A stretch of DNA of 64,000 nt from Spirochaeta thermophila DSM 6192 (GTDB taxonomy: Bacteria > Spirochaetota > Spirochaetia > Winmispirales > Winmispiraceae), in NCBI RefSeq assembly GCF_000147075.1, contig NC_014484.1:1381501-1445500 (forward strand), read 5' to 3'. The position numbers and the translations under genes are program-made. The notes beneath the pieces were generated by a model, which made no database searches, had not been told where the DNA came from, and was given only the letters and a program-made list of their open reading frames with translations. Positions 52,325-61,263 of the stretch are shown here, piece after piece. The stretch's first letter is position 1; every line of letters begins with the position of its first letter.

Positions 52325-52353
52325 TTGGACTTCGCCCTCCACATAGATACAAT
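52325..52353 (+). promoter_or_regulatory. Candidate promoter of the NifA-like regulator, nearly leaderless
   Basis: TTGGAC (52325-52330), 17 bp, TACAAT (52348-52353). The ATG at 52363 starts ten bases after the hexamer, leaving a leader of about 0-3 bases, and no Shine-Dalgarno sequence is present. Confidence 0.5.
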
Positions 52354-52362
52354 AAGATCGAT

Positions 52363-53937
52363 ATGGAACGGCAACTCGCTCTCCTTGAGAAGAAGGTGGG
52401 TGAGCTCTCACTCCTCTTCGAGGTGAGCCAGCTCCTCGCCCAGACCATCGACGTACGGGAAGTCCTCCAGCCGGTACTCAGGCTCATCGCCGAACAGTTG
52501 GGCATGAACCGAGGGACCATCACCCTCCTCAACCGCAACACGGGGGAGATCGTCATCGAGGAGGCCTACGGGCTCTCCGAGTCCCAGAAGATGAGGGGGC
52601 GCTACCGGATAGGAGAGGGGGTGACGGGAAAGGTGGTACAGAGCGGCAGACCCATCGTGATACCACGGATCTCGGAGAGCAGGGAGTTCCTGAACCGGAC
52701 GGGGTCACGCCAGAAGCCGCAGAGCGGGGACCTTTCCTTCTTCTGCGTTCCCATAAAGGTGGGGAACGAAGTGGTGGGGACGTTGAGTGCGGACAGGGAT
52801 TACGATCCCGATCTCAACCTCGACGACGAGGTACGCCTCCTCACCATCCTCGCATCCCTCATCGCCCAGGCGGTGAAGCTCAAACAGGAACTCGTGGAGG
52901 AACGGGAACGACTCATGGAGGAGAACGCGCGACTCCACGAGGAACTCAAGGAACACTTCCGTCCTGCGAACATCATCGGCACATCGAAGGCCATGCAGGA
53001 CGTCTTCGACATGATCGCGCGGGTCTCGAGGAGTGAGGCGACCGTGCTCATCCGAGGGGAAAGCGGCACGGGCAAGGAACTCATCGCCCAGGCCATCCAC
53101 TACAACAGCCTGCGGGCGGACAAGCCATTCGTACGGGTCAACTGCGCGGCCCTGCCCGAGACCCTCATAGAGAGCGAGCTCTTCGGACACGAGAAAGGGG
53201 CCTTCACCGGGGCCCTCACGAGGAGGAAGGGACGGTTCGAACTCGCCCACGAAGGGACCATCTTCCTGGACGAGATAGGAGACCTCTCCCCCCAGGTACA
53301 GGTGAAGCTCCTCCGGGTGCTCCAGGAGAAGGAATTCGAGCGGGTGGGGGGAAGCGAGACAATCCGGGTGAACGTACGCGTGCTCGCCGCCACCAACAGG
53401 AACCTGGAAGAGCTCATGGCCCAGGGGAAGTTCAGGGAAGACCTCTACTACCGGCTCAACGTCTTCCCGATCCACGTCCCTCCGCTCAGGGAGAGGCGGA
53501 GCGACATCCTCCTCCTCGCCGATCATTTCATAGAGAAATACGCGAAGCAGAACAACAAGCACATACATCGCATCTCGACCCCGGCCATCAATCTGCTCAT
53601 GAGTTACCACTGGCCGGGGAACGTCAGGGAACTCGAGAACTGCATAGAGCGTGCCGTCCTTCTCAGCACCGACGGAGTGATCCACAGCTACCACCTCCCC
53701 CCCACCCTCCAGAGCGCCGAGTCCACGCAGACCGAGTTCAAGGGGACCCTCAAGGAGGCCCTGGAGAATCTGGAGCGAGAGCTCATCATCGACGCCCTCA
53801 AGACGTGCAGAGGGAACATGTCGAAGGCCGCCGAGATGCTGGGGATCACCGAGCGCATCATGGGACTCAGGGTGAGGAAGTACAGGATAAACCCCAAGGC
53901 CTTCAGGCCACGAACGAGAATTTCTACAAAAATGTAG
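52363..53937 (+). CDS. Sigma-54-dependent activator, NifA-like (GAF, AAA+, Fis HTH)
   Basis: 524 residues. GAF sensor about 25-175; AAA+ about 205-440 with Walker A GESGTGKE, the sigma-54 contact loop GAFTGA, Walker [11 protein letters not shown] and the [10 protein letters not shown] region; Fis-type HTH at the end ([26 protein letters not shown]). No receiver domain, so control is through the GAF domain. The architecture is that of NifA. The sigma-54 promoter with paired palindromes in front of amtB makes that operon its probable target. No nif genes are in the window. Confidence 0.93.
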   Translation: MERQLALLEKKVGELSLLFEVSQLLAQTIDVREVLQPVLRLIAEQLGMNRGTITLLNRNTGEIVIEEAYGLSESQKMRGRYRIGEGVTGKVVQSGRPIVIPRISESREFLNRTGSRQKPQSGDLSFFCVPIKVGNEVVGTLSADRDYDPDLNLDDEVRLLTILASLIAQAVKLKQELVEERERLMEENARLHEELKEHFRPANIIGTSKAMQDVFDMIARVSRSEATVLIRGESGTGKELIAQAIHYNSLRADKPFVRVNCAALPETLIESELFGHEKGAFTGALTRRKGRFELAHEGTIFLDEIGDLSPQVQVKLLRVLQEKEFERVGGSETIRVNVRVLAATNRNLEELMAQGKFREDLYYRLNVFPIHVPPLRERRSDILLLADHFIEKYAKQNNKHIHRISTPAINLLMSYHWPGNVRELENCIERAVLLSTDGVIHSYHLPPTLQSAESTQTEFKGTLKEALENLERELIIDALKTCRGNMSKAAEMLGITERIMGLRVRKYRINPKAFRPRTRISTKM

Positions 53938-53967
53938 GTTACAGCGATATTCTCTACAGAAATGTGA
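53924..53967. promoter_or_regulatory. Paired palindromes, candidate enhancer (UAS) for the amtB promoter
   Basis: CTACA-aaaa-TGTAG (53924-53937) and CTACA-gaaa-TGTGA (53954-53967) are centred exactly 30 bp apart, on the same helix face, about 115-150 bp upstream of the sigma-54 promoter. The first contains the stop codon of the regulator gene. Confidence 0.65.
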
Positions 53968-54077
53968 AAGATTCCGCCCCCTCGCAACGAGACCGTAAGA
54001 CATCCGGCCCGTTCACCGGTAGGCTCAACTCTTTGTCCTCAGTGAGTTAGCACCTGCACTCATGCGGTCGTCACTCC

Positions 54078-54094
54078 TTGGCATGTTATTTGCA
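54078..54094 (+). promoter_or_regulatory. Sigma-54 promoter of amtB-glnK
   Basis: TTGGCATG-ttat-TTGCA with the invariant GG (54080-54081) and GC (54092-54093) ten bases apart, matching the -24/-12 consensus. The start would be near 54105, 25 bases before the amtB ATG. Confidence 0.88.
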
Positions 54095-54129
54095 TTTTCT
54101 TCTGCAACATCGCTTCACAGGAGGAACGT

Positions 54130-55494
54130 ATGAGAAGAGCAGGCGTACTGATCCTGGTCCTCCTCCTCGCAGGAGGAACGATCTGGGCCCAGGAGGGGGT
54201 GGAAGAGACGCTCACCCTCCACGGGGCGGCCCTCGACATGATCTGGCTGGTGCTCACCGCAGCACTCGTCTTCCTCATGCAGGCCGGATTCGCCATGGTG
54301 GAGACGGGCCTCACCAGGGCGAAGAATGCGGCGAACATCCTCATGAAGAACCTCATGGACTTCTCGGTGGGAGCCCTCGCCTTCTGGGCCATAGGATGGG
54401 CCCTCATGTACGGCGCCCCTTCGCTGGGCGGTCTCATCGGGGGCAACGGGTTCTTCCTCTCCTATTCTCCCGAGGCGCTGGAGGCATACGGGGCCTCGTC
54501 CATGTACGACATCTTCCGTGACTGGATGTTCCAGGTAGTCTTCGCCGCCACCGCCGCCACCATTGTCTCAGGGGCCATGGCCGAACGTACCAAGTTCACC
54601 GCCTACCTTGCTTACTCAGTCTTCGTGAGCGCCCTCATCTATCCGATCTTCGGCCACTGGGTCTGGGGCGGCGGCTGGCTCTCGGAGCTCGGGTTCCACG
54701 ATTTCGCGGGGAGCACGGTGGTCCACTCCATAGGCGGTTGGCTCGGACTCGCAGGGGCGATCGTCCTCGGCGCGAGGAAGGGCAAGTACGTCCGTGTGGG
54801 CAACGAGGTCACGGTAAAGGCCATCCCCGGTCACAACCTCCCGCTCGCCGCCCTGGGGGTGTTCCTCCTCTGGTTCGGATGGTACGGCTTCAACCCCGGA
54901 TCGACGCTCTCGGGGAGCGATCTCTCCATAGGCCATGTGGCGGTCACCACCACCCTGGCTGCCGCCGCAGGAGCGGTCCTCTCCATGCTCACGTCCTGGG
55001 TACTGTACGGTAAGCCGGATCCCTCCATGTCGCTCAACGGAGCCCTCGCAGGACTCGTGGGCATCACCGCAGGCACCTGGGTCATCGGCCCTACAGGAGC
55101 GGTCATCGTGGGTGCGATCGCAGGGATCATCGTGGTCTTCAGCGTGGAGTTCCTCGACAAGGTGCTCCACATCGACGATCCCGTGGGTGCGGTATCGGTC
55201 CACGGCACCTGCGGCGCCTGGGGGACCCTCGCGGTGGGGCTCTTCGCCAACGGCGTGAACGATCCCAGTATCGTAGGGCTCTTCTATGGCGGGGGATGGC
55301 ACCAGCTCGGCGTACAGGCGGTGGGCGTGCTCGCAGGGTTCGCCTGGGCCTTTGTGACGGGACTCATCCTGTTCAACCTCATCAAGGCCACCATCGGTCT
55401 CAGGGTGAGCGAAGAGGACGAACTCAAGGGTCTCGACCTGAGCGAACACGCGGTGGAGTCCTACACCGGATTCCAGATCTTCAGCAACATGTGA
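54130..55494 (+). CDS. amtB: Ammonium transporter
   Basis: 454 residues. A cleavable signal peptide ([17 protein letters not shown]) is followed by eleven membrane helices. The twin pore histidines lie in [15 protein letters not shown] and VHGTCGAWG; the [19 protein letters not shown] signature is intact. It imports ammonium and is gated by the PII protein encoded ten bases downstream. AGGAGGAA precedes the ATG. Confidence 0.96.
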   Translation: MRRAGVLILVLLLAGGTIWAQEGVEETLTLHGAALDMIWLVLTAALVFLMQAGFAMVETGLTRAKNAANILMKNLMDFSVGALAFWAIGWALMYGAPSLGGLIGGNGFFLSYSPEALEAYGASSMYDIFRDWMFQVVFAATAATIVSGAMAERTKFTAYLAYSVFVSALIYPIFGHWVWGGGWLSELGFHDFAGSTVVHSIGGWLGLAGAIVLGARKGKYVRVGNEVTVKAIPGHNLPLAALGVFLLWFGWYGFNPGSTLSGSDLSIGHVAVTTTLAAAAGAVLSMLTSWVLYGKPDPSMSLNGALAGLVGITAGTWVIGPTGAVIVGAIAGIIVVFSVEFLDKVLHIDDPVGAVSVHGTCGAWGTLAVGLFANGVNDPSIVGLFYGGGWHQLGVQAVGVLAGFAWAFVTGLILFNLIKATIGLRVSEEDELKGLDLSEHAVESYTGFQIFSNM

Positions 55495-55504
55495 GGAGGA
55501 ACCG

Positions 55505-55846
55505 ATGAAACTCATCATCGCCTACATACAGCCACACAAGCTGAACGCAGTAAAAGAAGAACTCTACAAGAGGGAGATCTACAAGATGTCGGTCACCAAT
55601 GCCCTGGGAGCCGGTCAGCAGAAGGGCTTCACCGAGCAGTACCGGGGCGTGATCACCGAGGTGAACCTTCTCAAGAAGGTGCGGCTCGAGATCGCGGTGA
55701 ATGACGACTACGTGGAGCCCACCATAGAGGGGATCATCGCCGGCGCGCGGAGCGGGAAGATAGGGGACGGAAAGATCTTCGTCCTCCCCCTGGAAGAGTG
55801 CGTGAGGATACGCACAGGGGAACGGGGGAACGAGGCGATAGGTTAG
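55505..55846 (+). CDS. glnK: PII signal-transduction protein (GlnK/GlnB family)
   Basis: 113 residues. Typical PII sheet ([20 protein letters not shown]), T-loop [19 protein letters not shown], and the nucleotide-binding [23 protein letters not shown]. Tyr46 is present but position 51, the uridylylated tyrosine of enterobacterial PII, is Thr, so control by uridylylation is unlikely. It binds ATP/ADP and 2-oxoglutarate and blocks AmtB when nitrogen is ample. Confidence 0.94.
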   Translation: MKLIIAYIQPHKLNAVKEELYKREIYKMSVTNALGAGQQKGFTEQYRGVITEVNLLKKVRLEIAVNDDYVEPTIEGIIAGARSGKIGDGKIFVLPLEECVRIRTGERGNEAIG

Positions 55847-55864
55847 ACCGGGAAGGGTATAAAA

Positions 55865-55898
55865 GAGAGAGGGAGGGGGGCACCCTCCCTCTCTCTTT
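55865..55898 (+). terminator. Terminator after glnK
   Basis: A 13-bp perfect stem GAGAGAGGGAGGG (55865-55877) / CCCTCCCTCTCTC (55883-55895) with a 5-base loop and TTT. An A run precedes it, so it may also serve the opposite strand. Confidence 0.85.
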
Positions 55899-55910
55899 GC
55901 CGGCCTCCTG

Positions 55911-56324
55911 TTACATGGAGCCAAGCGACCCGAGTACCGACATCCCAAAGATGAGAGAGAAGAGAACGGCGAGCACTCCTTCTACAATGAGCGTAAAGAA
56001 CCAGGCCACAAGCGTGGCACCCAGGGACTTGCCGTAGGTGGTCTTATACACCGCGCGCACCCCCAATGCCTGCAGCAAGACACCTATCACAAAGCCGATC
56101 GCCGATCCCACAAAGGGAAGGGAGAAGAAGATGAGGGAGAAGAAGATGAGGGAGAAGAAGATGAGGGAGAAGACGAACAACACCACCCATCCTACAAGGG
56201 TAGCGAGCACGGCCTTGCCGTAGCCCTGCTACTCGAGCTCACTTGCCTTTGCCCCTCATGAGAGGAACAACGCACCGAGAAGCACACCGATAATATCCAA
56301 TCACAGGATGCTCACTACTACCAT
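55911..56324 (-). pseudogene. Decayed gene for a small multi-pass membrane protein
   Basis: A good start (AGAGGAGG, ATG at 56324) opens a frame interrupted by TGA at codon 8, TGA at codon 23 and TAG at codon 32, then open for 100 codons to TAA/TGA near 55911. The rest encodes very hydrophobic sequence with the duplicated-looking elements YGKAVLATLVGW and YGKSLGATLVAW, so the intact protein was probably a repeat of a four-helix unit. An internal start GTG at 56210 could still yield a 99-residue membrane protein. Function unknown. The stretch 56325-56465 holds nothing further recognised. Confidence 0.55.
56122..56166. repeat. 15-bp tandem repeat, three copies
   Basis: Three exact copies of GAGAAGAAGATGAGG (56122-56136, 56137-56151, 56152-56166). 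On the minus strand they encode repeated Ser-Leu-Ile-Phe-Phe in a membrane helix of the decayed gene; slippage can change helix length by five residues. Confidence 0.85.
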
Positions 56325-56468
56325 GTGAGACCTCCTCTAGTTGAGAGCACGCCCGACGTCTGACAGGATTTCGAACATTACCATATCGTGTGCGAGAGTA
56401 TAAGCCACATGTTGACGTAGATGAGGAGTGCTTCCACTGGCCTCCCCCTTGCGTCCTCTTTTTTCTTG

Positions 56469-56497
56469 TGTTAACCTTGTTTGAAAATAAGTTAACA
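56469..56497. promoter_or_regulatory. BirA operator of the biotin operon
   Basis: TGTTAAC (56469-56475), 15 bp, GTTAACA (56491-56497): the arms and spacing match the BirA box described for many bacteria. It lies 18 bases before the bioA ATG, so it would cover the promoter or start point. Supports repression by biotinylated BirA, whose gene is not in the window. Confidence 0.88.
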
Positions 56498-56514
56498 ATA
56501 CACCGGAGACGTCC

Positions 56515-57912
56515 ATGAGGCATGAAGACCTCCTCGCAATCGATCGTGCGCATATCTGGCATCCCTACACCCAGATGAAAGACTACGAACAGGAGGATCA
56601 CCTCCTCATCACACACGCAGAGGGACCCTACCTTTTCGATCACCTCGGCAACCGCTACTACGACGCGATAGGCTCATGGTGGACCACAGTATGGGGGCAT
56701 CGATACCCGCCGCTCATCGAGGCCATCCGATCTCAGCTCGAGAGGCTTGACCACGTCCTCTTTGCAGGGTGTACGCATCCCCCTGCGATTCAGCTTGTGA
56801 ATACCCTCTCACACACTCTCCACCCTTCTCTCTCTCGATTCTTCTTCTCCGATGATGGCTCTACCGCAGTGGAAGTGGCGCTCAAGATGGCCTACCAGTA
56901 CTACAGAAATAGGGGAGAGAAAGGCAGGGAGCTCTTTATCCATCTTAAGGACTCCTACCATGGGGATACCAGCGGATGCATGAGTGTGGGAGGGATAGAG
57001 ATCTACTTCTCCCACTACCGTGGCCTCATGGTGCAGAGCGTGGAGGTACTCCCACCTCTTAGAAAGTATGCATCATCTCCTCCACCTTTTACTGAAGATG
57101 GAGGAGACGAGCGCGTCCTCGAGGAGGGGCTTACCCGAATGGAAGAGGTGCTCCACCGCTTCCGAGATAAGGTCGCAGGGGTCATCGTGGAACCTATCCT
57201 CATGGGCGCGGCAGGGATGCAGGTGTATTCTCCTCGTTACCTCCGCCGCCTGCGAGAACTCACGAGTGAGTATCAGATCCTCCTCATCTTCGATGAGGTA
57301 GTGACAGGGTGTGGGAGAACAGGAGCGATGTGGGCCTACGAACAGGCAGGGGTGGTACCCGATATCCTGGTGGCCGCAAAAGGCCTGACAGGGGGTATGC
57401 TGCCGTTGGCCCTCACTGTGACCACCGATGAGATCTATTACGCCTTTTACGATGACTACCTGAAAGGAAAGACCTTCTTCCATGGGCATAGCTACACCGC
57501 AAACCCCATCGCCTGTGCCCTCGCCCACGCCAACGCAACATTGCTCAGAGAGTCAGGTATCCTCGAGACGAATAAGGAGACCTGGGAGATCTTCCATCGA
57601 GAGCTCCTCGGCTGGAGGGGTACTCCCTGGGTGGGTGATATCCGATTTATAGGATGCGTCGGGGCGGTTGATGTGGTGCGGCACAAACAGGATGAGAGGG
57701 AGATTCCGTTCCCTGCTGGACTGAGGATAGGTCGCCGGATTGCACAAAAGGGACGACAGCACGGACTCCTTCTCCGGCCACTTGGAGATACCATCTATTG
57801 GATATTTAGGCTCAATGCCACCCCTGATGAGGTCCGTGGGGTCCTCCATACCACCTATCAGGTGATAGAAGAGACGATCTGGGAGGTGAAGAACTCAGAT
57901 GCTCTCTCATAA
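56515..57912 (+). CDS. bioA: Adenosylmethionine-8-amino-7-oxononanoate aminotransferase
   Basis: 465 residues, class III PLP aminotransferase. HIWHPYTQMKDYE near the start is typical of BioA; DGSTAVEVALKMAYQYY, LIFDEVVTGCGRTG and the PLP lysine in ILVAAKGLTGGMLPLAL follow. It converts KAPA to DAPA. GGAGA lies seven bases before the ATG. It overlaps bioF by 14 bases and is the first gene of bioAFGCD. The operon is somewhat less GC-rich than the surrounding genes. Confidence 0.95.
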   Translation: MRHEDLLAIDRAHIWHPYTQMKDYEQEDHLLITHAEGPYLFDHLGNRYYDAIGSWWTTVWGHRYPPLIEAIRSQLERLDHVLFAGCTHPPAIQLVNTLSHTLHPSLSRFFFSDDGSTAVEVALKMAYQYYRNRGEKGRELFIHLKDSYHGDTSGCMSVGGIEIYFSHYRGLMVQSVEVLPPLRKYASSPPPFTEDGGDERVLEEGLTRMEEVLHRFRDKVAGVIVEPILMGAAGMQVYSPRYLRRLRELTSEYQILLIFDEVVTGCGRTGAMWAYEQAGVVPDILVAAKGLTGGMLPLALTVTTDEIYYAFYDDYLKGKTFFHGHSYTANPIACALAHANATLLRESGILETNKETWEIFHRELLGWRGTPWVGDIRFIGCVGAVDVVRHKQDEREIPFPAGLRIGRRIAQKGRQHGLLLRPLGDTIYWIFRLNATPDEVRGVLHTTYQVIEETIWEVKNSDALS

Positions 57913-59095
57913 ATGGGAAGAGATACGCGGTCAGCTATGCACTTCTTCTCGACTCCGCATGTGTACATCCCTCCACCGGGAAGGGAAACTCATTCATTGG
58001 AACGACCGACAACTTCTCCACCTCTCCTCAAACGATTACCTGGGGATAGGGAGCAACCTCATACTCCAACGCGAATTTCTCCACGGCATACTCACTCCTA
58101 CCGACTCCTCAGGAGGATACCTCGGATCAGGGGGGAGCCGACTCCTCTGTGGGGATCTTCCTGCCATCCAGAAGGCCGAAGAGGCGTGGCGCAGGTGGGT
58201 GGAAAAGGAACAGGCACTCCTCTTTCCTACTGGCTACCAGGCCAACGTGGCCCTCTTCTCGATACTGGGAGAGCTAGGGGTTACGGTCTTCCTCGACGAG
58301 CAGTGCCATGCGAGCATGTGGGACGGGCTTAGAGTAGGAGGGACCCGGTTCTTCCGGTTCAGGCACAACGACATCGACCACCTTGCATCCATCCTCTCCC
58401 GCTATGGCAAGGGGTGCGCCCAGCCGGTGATCGCCACAGAGGGGGTGTTCTCCATGGAAGGGGACTCACCTCCACTCTCTGAGCTGTGTGCGCTTAAGGA
58501 AGACTACGATGCATTCCTGATTGTGGATGAGGCACATGCCCTTGGGGTTCTGGGATCAGAAGGGAAAGGTGCCTCCTATGAGGCAGGGATGCTCTCTCAC
58601 ATCGATGTGGTCATCGGTACAGGGGGAAAGGCCCTCGGCGCCTCTGGCGGGGTGATCGCAGGACCAAAGTGGTTGATCGAGGCCATAGTGAATCGAGGAC
58701 GCCCTTTTATCTTCACCACAGGAATCCCCCCTCTCCTTGCGGAGTGGCACGCATGGATTATTCCACGAATACAGAAGATGGAGCAGGAACGAGCACATGT
58801 GAGACATCTCACCTCCCTTCTCATGAGGGAGCTCCAGAGCCTTTGTCTTCCGGTGAGAGGAGGACGAGGGTGCATCGTGAGTGTGGTAGCAGGAGCCGAC
58901 AGAACGGCTGTGGAGTGGGCCTACGGTCTCCGTGAGGCGGGGTTCTTCGTGCACCCAATTCGTCCGCCTACGGTGCCCGAGGGAGATGCGAGGATCAGGA
59001 TCTCTGTGACTGCCGAGATGACGACAGAAGATGTGCGTGCTCTCGCAGAGACATGTGTACAGGTGATGGCCCGAGGGAAGAGGAGGTCTGTATGA
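57899..59095 (+). CDS. bioF: 8-amino-7-oxononanoate synthase
   Basis: 398 residues, alpha-oxoamine synthase family. SSNDYLGIGSN, FPTGYQANVALFSILG, VDEAHALGVLGSEGKG and the PLP lysine in GTGGKALGASGG are present. It condenses pimeloyl-ACP or -CoA with alanine. The family also includes glycine C-acetyltransferase, but the biotin context decides. Overlaps both neighbours. Confidence 0.94.
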   Translation: MLSHKWEEIRGQLCTSSRLRMCTSLHREGKLIHWNDRQLLHLSSNDYLGIGSNLILQREFLHGILTPTDSSGGYLGSGGSRLLCGDLPAIQKAEEAWRRWVEKEQALLFPTGYQANVALFSILGELGVTVFLDEQCHASMWDGLRVGGTRFFRFRHNDIDHLASILSRYGKGCAQPVIATEGVFSMEGDSPPLSELCALKEDYDAFLIVDEAHALGVLGSEGKGASYEAGMLSHIDVVIGTGGKALGASGGVIAGPKWLIEAIVNRGRPFIFTTGIPPLLAEWHAWIIPRIQKMEQERAHVRHLTSLLMRELQSLCLPVRGGRGCIVSVVAGADRTAVEWAYGLREAGFFVHPIRPPTVPEGDARIRISVTAEMTTEDVRALAETCVQVMARGKRRSV

Positions 59096-59745
59096 GAGTC
59101 CTCATAAGAGATCCGGAAAGGGAGGAGCTTATCGTATGCTTTCTCGGATGTGGGGTGAGTGAGGCATCCATAGCCCATCTTGAGGAGAGCACCTCAAAGG
59201 GAAGGGTTGTCCTCTACGACTATCGGGACCTCTCCCTTCCCTCAATTGTGCAAGAGGTCGTGCGTGGGAAGACGATATGGCTAGTAGCCTGGTCGATGGG
59301 GGTGTGGGTAGCTGCTCGGGTGTGGCCTCAGATAGGGATCAACCCTCAGAGGGCCATCGCCTTTATGGGTACTCCCTTCGGGATTCACGATGCCTACGGT
59401 ATCCCTCCTGGATGGTTCCTCGCCACCCATCGATCGTGTAGTCCCGCAGTCCAGAAGGAGTTTCTCAGGCGTTCAGGGATGAGGAACCCCGAGGGAATGC
59501 GACCTGTTCAGGAATGGCAGGAAGAGCTCGCGGTACTCTGGCGGGAGAGGAAGGCGCCAGCACCGGAGAGGCCGCTGTTCTCCCTTGCCGTTGTAGGAAA
59601 AGAGGACCGAATCTTCCCCCCTGAGGCCCAGGAACGAGGGTGGTCGCGCAGAGGGGTACCGTATCTCGTCCTCCCCCTCCCCCACTACCCCTTCCACCAT
59701 TTTGTCTCATGGGAGGAGGTGATACGTGTCGGCAGTCTCACATAG
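59092..59745 (+). CDS. bioG: Pimeloyl-ACP methyl ester carboxylesterase, BioG type
   Basis: 217 residues. The nucleophile elbow is VAWSMGVWVAARV with the BioG-like W-S-M-G-V-W pattern; YDYRDL precedes it, the acid is in VVGKEDRIF and the histidine in LPHYPFHHFVSW. BioG (DUF452) demethylates pimeloyl-ACP methyl ester, closing the BioC route, and replaces BioH in several bacteria. The ATG at 59092 overlaps bioF by four bases. Confidence 0.85.
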   Translation: MRVLIRDPEREELIVCFLGCGVSEASIAHLEESTSKGRVVLYDYRDLSLPSIVQEVVRGKTIWLVAWSMGVWVAARVWPQIGINPQRAIAFMGTPFGIHDAYGIPPGWFLATHRSCSPAVQKEFLRRSGMRNPEGMRPVQEWQEELAVLWRERKAPAPERPLFSLAVVGKEDRIFPPEAQERGWSRRGVPYLVLPLPHYPFHHFVSWEEVIRVGSLT

Positions 59746-60484
59746 CCTCCCTCCCGAGCAGGTGGTCCTCCAACGGTTTCGAAAGGCCCTCGCCTCATAC
59801 GACCACTACGCCCTAGTCCAGAGGGAATCGGCACGCTACCTCGCCCAGCTCATCCGCACCTATACTCCTCCCTCGCCTCACGTCCTGGAGATAGGGTGTG
59901 GCACAGGATACCTCACCCGACTCCTCCTCTCCTCCCTTCTCCCCACCCGCCTCATCGCCAACGATCTGATCCCTGAGGTACACAGCTATCTCCCGGATCA
60001 CCCCTCGCTCGAGTTTCTCCCCGGAAACGCAGAGGAGCTCGACTATCCATCCCATCTCGACGTAGTGACCGGAGGAGGGGTCCTTCAGTGGATTCATAAG
60101 GTAGCCCGCGTCTGCAAGAAGGCCTACCATGCCCTTCGCCCTGGGGGTCTCATCGCGTTCTCCATATTCGGCCCCCTCACCATGCTCGAAGTCTCCCTGC
60201 TCACTGGGGTGAGTCTTCCCTTCCGCTCACTCTCTTGGTATGTACACACGCTCCGAAGGACCGGCTTTCTCCCCCTGTGGGCTGAAGAGAAGGTCTACAG
60301 GCTCCAGTTCTCAAACGCCCGTGAGGCACTCTACCACATCAAACACACCGGCACCCATGGGCTTGGGCACACCTGGAAGGGGAGCATCAGAGACCTCCTC
60401 GCACGGTACGAAGACATGTGGCGATCAGGAACTCACGTTCCCCTTACCTACCAGGTCTTTTGGGTGATAGGGAGGAAGAGGTGA
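59726..60484 (+). CDS. bioC: Malonyl-ACP O-methyltransferase
   Basis: 252 residues. BioC features: VLQRFRKALASYDHYALVQRESA at the N-terminus, SAM motif VLEIGCGTGYLTRLLL, and ALRPGGLIAFSIFGP. It methylates malonyl-ACP so that fatty acid synthesis can build the pimeloyl chain. GTG start at 59726, 20 bases inside bioG. Confidence 0.93.
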   Translation: MSAVSHSLPPEQVVLQRFRKALASYDHYALVQRESARYLAQLIRTYTPPSPHVLEIGCGTGYLTRLLLSSLLPTRLIANDLIPEVHSYLPDHPSLEFLPGNAEELDYPSHLDVVTGGGVLQWIHKVARVCKKAYHALRPGGLIAFSIFGPLTMLEVSLLTGVSLPFRSLSWYVHTLRRTGFLPLWAEEKVYRLQFSNAREALYHIKHTGTHGLGHTWKGSIRDLLARYEDMWRSGTHVPLTYQVFWVIGRKR

Positions 60485-60489
60485 CCTAT

Positions 60490-61182
60490 ATGGAACGAGT
60501 GATTGCAATTACTGGCATCGATACCGGGATAGGGAAGACACTGGTAACAGGGTTGCTTGCTCGCTCACTCACCGAGGAGGGAAGGCGGGTCATCACGGCA
60601 AAAGCAGTACAGACAGGATGCGAGGCACCCATTGCCGAAGACATCGCCCTCCACAGACGGATCATGGGTATCCCCTTCCAGGAGGAGGACCTCACTGGGC
60701 TCACATGTCCCTACTGTTATAGACTTCCTGCCTCTCCCCACCTTGCTGCGCGAGAAGAAGGGGAGACGATCGATCCCCCTAAGATCGCCGCATCCCTCTC
60801 TACCCTTGCGGAACGGTGGGAGCTCGTCCTGGTCGAGGGTGCAGGAGGGGTGTGTGTCCCCCTCACCGATCGTTACACCTTTCTCTCGTTCTGCCAGGAG
60901 TACCGACTCTCTGTTATAGTGGTGACCTCCGCCCGGCTGGGGAGCATCAATCACACCTGCCTCACCATCGAGGCCCTTCAACGAGCCAACATAGAGATAC
61001 TCGGGATGGTATACAATCTTTATCCCCCCACCCATCCCCGGATCACAGAGGACTCCTACGCCCTCTTTGCCTCCCTCTGGCCGGAGATCCCTCTCGTCCG
61101 CCTCCCTCAGATAGAGGGGGACGGCCCCCTTAAGAGCATGTCTCTGGACCCTCTCGTCGCGTGCCTGGGTTCTCTGGTGTAG
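60490..61182 (+). CDS. bioD: Dethiobiotin synthetase
   Basis: 230 residues. P-loop ITGIDTGIGKTLVTGLLAR, KAVQTGCEAP with the catalytic lysine, and VEGAGGVCVPLTD. It closes the ureido ring of dethiobiotin using ATP and CO2. The ATG at 60490 follows GAGGTGA. It is the last gene of the operon; no bioB (biotin synthase) is in the window. Confidence 0.94.
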   Translation: MERVIAITGIDTGIGKTLVTGLLARSLTEEGRRVITAKAVQTGCEAPIAEDIALHRRIMGIPFQEEDLTGLTCPYCYRLPASPHLAAREEGETIDPPKIAASLSTLAERWELVLVEGAGGVCVPLTDRYTFLSFCQEYRLSVIVVTSARLGSINHTCLTIEALQRANIEILGMVYNLYPPTHPRITEDSYALFASLWPEIPLVRLPQIEGDGPLKSMSLDPLVACLGSLV

Positions 61183-61263
61183 CTACACCTCCCTCTGGAG
61201 TGAGATTCCCCTATTTACTATACTTTCTGTAAGCATCGAATGTGAGGAGCGTAGTGCACACCT

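Noticed and set aside
56122-56166. CRISPR-like or regulatory repeat array
   Set aside because: The three 15-bp units are directly adjacent without spacers and lie inside a coding-type frame, so they are a slippage repeat.
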